Origin: an uncultured SAR86 cluster bacterium
GTDB lineage: Bacteria; Pseudomonadota; Gammaproteobacteria; Magnimaribacterales; Magnimaribacteraceae
Assembly (NCBI GenBank): GCA_902628375.1
Contig: CACOMS010000001.1
Span: 45,638-109,637, forward strand
Length of the DNA stretch: 64,000 nt
Direction of reading: 5' to 3'
A program made the translations under genes and the position numbers. Below, one piece after another: positions 59,677 through 64,000 of this stretch. Every line of letters begins with the position of its first letter. Within the stretch, counting starts at the first letter, position 1. Under the pieces are notes generated by a model. That model was given only the letters and a program-made list of their open reading frames with translations, was not told where the DNA came from and did not search any database.

Positions 59677-60815
59677 GCTTGTATTATTATTTCACTAAAT
59701 ATGGAAGGCCCTACTCTCTTGGATGAACCTTCTTGAATAATAAATCCTTGACTCTTGATAACTGATTTAAAAACCTCTAAATCATCAAATTGAAGACTCT
59801 CAACTTCAATTAAAAATTCTCTTTTTACTGAATCATAAATAATAGATGACAGTGATACCTTGTCGTTAGAATTTATTATTCCAGATAAGTTAAATAAAAT
59901 TCCTACAAAATTAGATTCAATAGCATTACTATCAAAATTTTTATTAGCTTTTATAAACTGATCAAGATCTTCATTATTTGCATTTGGATATTTATTAAAA
60001 TAAAGCTCATTAGCTGAACTTATTACTTCTTTAGAATTTACTTTATGGCTATTTATCTCGATAAGTTTTGTAGAAAATAAAGTTAAAAAAACTATAGCCA
60101 AGGATATAAATACTAATTTATATGGTCGAAAAGCTTTATCCCAATTAATTTTAGGCTTGAACTTATCACTAAGTAGATTGATTTTTTTATCTTTGGAAAT
60201 TTTGCTTAAGAATTCTTCTTCTAATTTAATTATCTGGTCCTTATCTTTGATTTTATTCAAAAAGATTGAGTCTTCTTGATCTGTATATAAAAGAACTTCA
60301 GAACAACCATATTCTTCTATACCTTTTTCCAATAAATCATTTATCAAGTTGGTTTCGGCAGTCCATCCCCACTTATTAGAAAAATTTACAGTCGAATATT
60401 TATCTTGTTCAAATATAGAGGCGCAGTCCTCTTTACCACAAGATTCTAGAGGAGCTAAAAAATTAATGCTTAGGTTTATTCTATTAATATCTTCAAATGT
60501 ACTAACTATCCAGTCTCTATCAACGAATGAAATAAAGGTGTCACCATCAATCGAGGGATTATTAAAAGAAAAGTGTGAATTCTCTTGAAAATTAAGGCTT
60601 TTATCTTGCAGAACATGGGGAATAGACTTTTTAAGAATTGAACGACTTGCTAAAGGCAGATTAATCTTATTATTATGAATTTTAGGATCTAAGATAAAGA
60701 TATCTAATTCTTCGTCACAAAATTGTTTTAAATCATCAAAACTATCTAGTTCCTTCACACCATCACTGGTAAATGCTTTTATAAGATTTATATAATTATT
60801 TATTAGTATTTTCAT
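59673..60815 (-). CDS. gspL: Type II secretion system protein L
   Basis: Cytoplasmic domain, single TM (LVFISLAIVFLTLFSTKLIEI), C-terminal periplasmic domain; gene order K-L-M. Confidence 0.8.
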   Translation of the reverse strand: MKILINNYINLIKAFTSDGVKELDSFDDLKQFCDEELDIFILDPKIHNNKINLPLASRSILKKSIPHVLQDKSLNFQENSHFSFNNPSIDGDTFISFVDRDWIVSTFEDINRINLSINFLAPLESCGKEDCASIFEQDKYSTVNFSNKWGWTAETNLINDLLEKGIEEYGCSEVLLYTDQEDSIFLNKIKDKDQIIKLEEEFLSKISKDKKINLLSDKFKPKINWDKAFRPYKLVFISLAIVFLTLFSTKLIEINSHKVNSKEVISSANELYFNKYPNANNEDLDQFIKANKNFDSNAIESNFVGILFNLSGIINSNDKVSLSSIIYDSVKREFLIEVESLQFDDLEVFKSVIKSQGFIIQEGSSKRVGPSIFSEIIIQA

Positions 60816-60818
60816 GTT

Positions 60819-61805
60819 TTAAAAACTACCAGACGCTCTATTTATAACCTTTACAGAGTTAGAATCATCAATATAAAAGATAGATACCATTCTATAAGAA
60901 TTTATTGGGTTACTCACCTTGGTTTGTAATTCATAAAAATTAGATCTAAAAGATAGGTAGCTATTTATATTGTTATTCTTTTGTATATTTACTAAAAGAG
61001 GATGAGACCAAAACTCCTCTATATCTTTAAAGCCATCTAATGGTCTATCTTGGAGAATTTCAGATGATTCAGTAAGGCTAATTTGGTTATCAAAAAAGGC
61101 TGACAAAAGTTCAGGGTTTTTCTTAGAGATAGAATTTAGATTAAATCTAGTGTCTGAAGTGTTAGGTATTATGCAAATATAAGGCTGTAGAGCTTGAATT
61201 AAATCTTTATTAAAACCTTTAATACTTAATAATTCATAAAGATCAAATAGTAATTGATTGGAAGTTCTATAAGGACTATCTAATCTAGTATAAAAATCAT
61301 CTTCAGCGCCATTTACATCTTCCGTAAAATCATTTGAATCTATCCAGTCCAAAAGTGAAGCGATGATTTCTGAGACAGTAAATTCATCTATGTTTAGATT
61401 TAAAAGTAAACTCTTCAGTATATTGATAGTTTCTATATTTCTTATCAGCTCTGAATTTTTAGATCTAACTAGTATGTTTAAATTAAAACATGAGTGAAGA
61501 TCTCTTATTGTGCCCTGTACATTTACATTATCAAAACTTACATTTATTTTGGGTAAATCTTCAATCTGAGCTTTCTCATCATATATTTTGTCTAGTTGTT
61601 TCTTCGAAGATAAGTAATTAGAAGCAGAAGACTCCAGTGCCATTGCATACCAATAAGATTGAGTTTGTGAAGAAAATATTAAAGAGTTTTTGGTTGTATT
61701 AACTATTCTTTCTGAAGAAATTATAGTTAGAATAGAAATTAAAGAGATAATCAATATAACCAAAATTAAAGCACTACCCTTTGTATTTTTCATTTTAAAA
61801 TGCAA
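60819..61805 (-). CDS. gspK: Type II secretion minor pseudopilin GspK
   Basis: KNTKGSALILVILIISLISILTIIS prepilin-like N-terminus lacking Glu5; ASLLDWIDSNDFTEDVNGAEDDFYTRLDSPYRTSNQLLFDLYEL. Start likely at the MKN methionine (61793). Confidence 0.9.
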   Translation of the reverse strand: MHFKMKNTKGSALILVILIISLISILTIISSERIVNTTKNSLIFSSQTQSYWYAMALESSASNYLSSKKQLDKIYDEKAQIEDLPKINVSFDNVNVQGTIRDLHSCFNLNILVRSKNSELIRNIETINILKSLLLNLNIDEFTVSEIIASLLDWIDSNDFTEDVNGAEDDFYTRLDSPYRTSNQLLFDLYELLSIKGFNKDLIQALQPYICIIPNTSDTRFNLNSISKKNPELLSAFFDNQISLTESSEILQDRPLDGFKDIEEFWSHPLLVNIQKNNNINSYLSFRSNFYELQTKVSNPINSYRMVSIFYIDDSNSVKVINRASGSF

Positions 61806-62388
61806 CTAAGTAATTTCTTTCTATTAAACCTATGTCTTTAATTTGAATTGAAAGTTTCAATGATTCAGGTAATCCATTATTGTCTGTCCACGGGGTATTA
61901 GGCCACTCTATAAACCAATCTAGATTTTTTCCAAATACTAAATCTAGAGATTCAATATTCGTAAGCAATGTATCTTCTATAAGGTTAGTATCTTCAGAGA
62001 GATCACCATGACTATATTCAACCCTCTTAATGTTGTTTTCTTCAAAAATATACTCTATATACCTAATAGAACCTATTCCTTCTATTTTAGAACGATTGAT
62101 TACTGTAAAACTAAGAAAACTTCCTTCTAATCCAGGATTATTTCCATAAAAGGAATGTTCTAGTCTATTTCCTCTGGTGTCTCTATTAAGTCTATTTATG
62201 CTTTGAAATAAGTCTCTCTTTAGAATTTCGTTAAATTTAACTAGATTATTTAAATGATCACTTTTTTCTTGGCTTTTTAAATTAAAATTAATTGAATTAT
62301 TTAATCCTGAGAATGACAGAATGCCTATCAAACCAATAAGACCAACTACTACTAGTATTTCTATAAGAGAAAAGCCTTTAGACATCAA
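61795..62388 (-). CDS. gspJ: Type II secretion minor pseudopilin GspJ
   Basis: SKGFSLIEILVVVGLIGLIGILSFSGLN prepilin signal; between I- and K-type pseudopilins. Confidence 0.87.
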   Translation of the reverse strand: MMSKGFSLIEILVVVGLIGLIGILSFSGLNNSINFNLKSQEKSDHLNNLVKFNEILKRDLFQSINRLNRDTRGNRLEHSFYGNNPGLEGSFLSFTVINRSKIEGIGSIRYIEYIFEENNIKRVEYSHGDLSEDTNLIEDTLLTNIESLDLVFGKNLDWFIEWPNTPWTDNNGLPESLKLSIQIKDIGLIERNYLVAF

Positions 62389-62744
62389 TTTAATACTCTA
62401 AAAGAATTTAGTTCGTATAATTTTCGTTTATTCTCGGAATCGAAGACTTTTACCTTTATTTGTACTGATTTATTATCTTGAGAGATTATTTCTCTTTTCC
62501 AAAGAAATTCTTTATTGCCTTGCTTTACGTTTCCAGTTGCATTTAGCAACTCTTCTTCAAATAAATAACTAGAAACCATTATGTTTTCAGCAACAAATTG
62601 AGAGAGAACTTTCTCTTCTAAATGAATTAGAGTTTTAGAATTGGCAGTGAATATCTGCATTGAAATGCCCATAATCAGGGCTAATAGGCCTATAGCTACT
62701 AAAATTTCTATTAAAGTAAAGCCTTGCTGATTCTTAATTTTCAT
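62385..62744 (-). CDS. gspI: Type II secretion minor pseudopilin GspI
   Basis: QQGFTLIEILVAIGLLALIMGISMQIF; short pseudopilin preceding J. Confidence 0.87.
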   Translation of the reverse strand: MKIKNQQGFTLIEILVAIGLLALIMGISMQIFTANSKTLIHLEEKVLSQFVAENIMVSSYLFEEELLNATGNVKQGNKEFLWKREIISQDNKSVQIKVKVFDSENKRKLYELNSFRVLN

Positions 62745-63159
62745 CCCAATTGCCGATGTCAGAGTTTAGATTTTCGCCGCCCTCTTCGCCATCTGCACCA
62801 AAGGAAAAAATATCATAAACTCCATTATCTCCAGGACTTAAATATTGATAATCATTACCCCATGGGTCTTTTGGTAGTCTTTTTATATAAACGTTAGAAA
62901 AGGTATTGTTGCTATCAAGAGGTTTAACTAAGACGTTTAGTCCTTGATCTGTTGTTGGGTAGTTATAATTATCTAATCTATACATTTCTAATGCATTTTC
63001 TATTATCGCTATATCAGCTTTTGCTTTTTCTACTCTAGCTTTATCTTGGCTTGGCAATACATTCACCACAACTAAAGTAGTTAATAAGCCTATTATCAAT
63101 AAGACAACCAATATCTCAATTAAGCTAAATCCTTGTATATTTTTATCTTTTTTATTCAT
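62734..63159 (-). CDS. gspG: Type II secretion major pseudopilin GspG
   Basis: QGFSLIEILVVLLIIGLLTTLVVVNVLPSQDKARVEKAKADIAIIENALEMYRLDNYNYPTTDQGLNVLV...LPKDPWGNDYQYLSPGDNGVYDIFSFGADGEEGGE. Confidence 0.95.
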   Translation of the reverse strand: MNKKDKNIQGFSLIEILVVLLIIGLLTTLVVVNVLPSQDKARVEKAKADIAIIENALEMYRLDNYNYPTTDQGLNVLVKPLDSNNTFSNVYIKRLPKDPWGNDYQYLSPGDNGVYDIFSFGADGEEGGENLNSDIGNWDEN

Positions 63160-63161
63160 GT

Positions 63162-64000
63162 TTAATTAATCAATGATAAATTATTCATCTGTATTAAGGG
63201 CAATAAAATAGCTATTATTATTGTAGCTACAGCTCCACCCATAATTACTACTATAATTGGTTCTAAAATACTTATCATTATTTTAGATGATTGCTGAAAC
63301 TCTTGATCTAGATAATCTGCAGTTTTTGATAACATTTCTTCTAACTCACCACCTCTTTCTCCACTGGCTACCATTTGAATTACCAAAGATGGTATAAACT
63401 CAATTCCCTTTAAAGCTTCAGCAAAAGAAGTTCCTTCTTCTACCTTAGATAAGTTTGAAGAGAATTCTTCTTTTAAGTATGCATTGGCAATAGTTTCAGT
63501 TGAAATACTAATTGAGTCCAAAACACCTATACCTCCGTTTCTTAATAAACTCATAGAGTTTAAAAATCTTGAAACATCAGCTTGTATTAAAAGGTTATTA
63601 AAATAAGGGATTATTAATAATGTTTTATCTATAAATTTAGTAAAACTATTTTGATGATAGATCCTAAAATACAAAAATATCGACATAGTAATAATCAAAA
63701 AAGATAGAAAGTAATAACTAGAGATAAAATTTGATATAGAAATAAGGGCTATAGTTAAAAATGGTAGTTCTTGATTAGATGTTGAAAATTGATTAACTAT
63801 ATTAGGAACAACAAGAATTAATAATAATGAAATTATGGATAAGGCAACTATTGATAACACTAGAGGGTAGACTAAAGCTCCTAAGACTTCATTTTTAATT
63901 TTCTCCTTTCTTTCAAGGTAATTTGACAGGCTTTCTAATGAAGAAGATAGATTTCCAGAACTTTCTCCAGCTTGGATCAAAGAAATAAATAATCTACTAA
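63162..64000 (-). CDS. gspF: Type II secretion inner-membrane protein GspF, N-terminus cut by window edge
   Basis: Frame stays open to the window end (...SRLFISLIQAGESSGNLSSSLESLSNYLERKEKIKNEVLGALVYPLVLS); ASGERGGELEEMLSKTADYLDQE; TTG called by the track is an internal Leu codon. Confidence 0.93.
   Translation of the reverse strand, partial: SRLFISLIQAGESSGNLSSSLESLSNYLERKEKIKNEVLGALVYPLVLSIVALSIISLLLILVVPNIVNQFSTSNQELPFLTIALISISNFISSYYFLSFLIITMSIFLYFRIYHQNSFTKFIDKTLLIIPYFNNLLIQADVSRFLNSMSLLRNGGIGVLDSISISTETIANAYLKEEFSSNLSKVEEGTSFAEALKGIEFIPSLVIQMVASGERGGELEEMLSKTADYLDQEFQQSSKIMISILEPIIVVIMGGAVATIIIAILLPLIQMNNLSLIN

Noticed and set aside
1-64000. CRISPR arrays, IS elements, integrases, phage genes, toxin-antitoxin or restriction systems
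   Set aside because: No regularly spaced repeats and no transposase, integrase, Cas, phage structural, methylase/endonuclease or toxin motifs recognised in ORFs or gaps by eye.

Overview
AT-rich, very densely packed bacterial chromosome segment. Gene content and conserved gene order look like a streamlined marine gammaproteobacterium, possibly SAR86-like (an inference from content only, not tested). I see about 69 protein-coding genes and no convincing rRNA, tRNA, CRISPR array, IS element or prophage. Recognisable blocks are: the 3' end of an Nqr-associated apbE plus a short nqrM missed by the ORF track; aceA; purB-mnmA / icd-clpS-clpA-infA; a fatty-acid synthesis cluster (yceD-rpmF-fabD-fabG-acpP-fabF-mltG-tmk-holB, without plsX or fabH); rluC/rne; nudC; dusA; mlaA-mrp / metG; argG; a tightly coupled BCCT transporter, O-acetylhomoserine sulfhydrylase-like, hydrolase and homocysteine methyltransferase-like unit; pdxJ; MoxR-VWA; and a type II secretion cluster gspF-G-I-J-K-L-M-N running off the right edge without gspH. 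Most of the window is ordinary core genome. The best second-look items are the BCCT/sulfur-methyl operon, the MetRS split into catalytic and tRNA-binding ORFs, the soluble insert in an AGCS symporter, a methyltransferase-like protein with a CCFC motif, the MoxR/VWA/small membrane protein set, the reduced T2SS cluster, and several short or orphan ORFs. I did not find clear evidence of a wholly new system.
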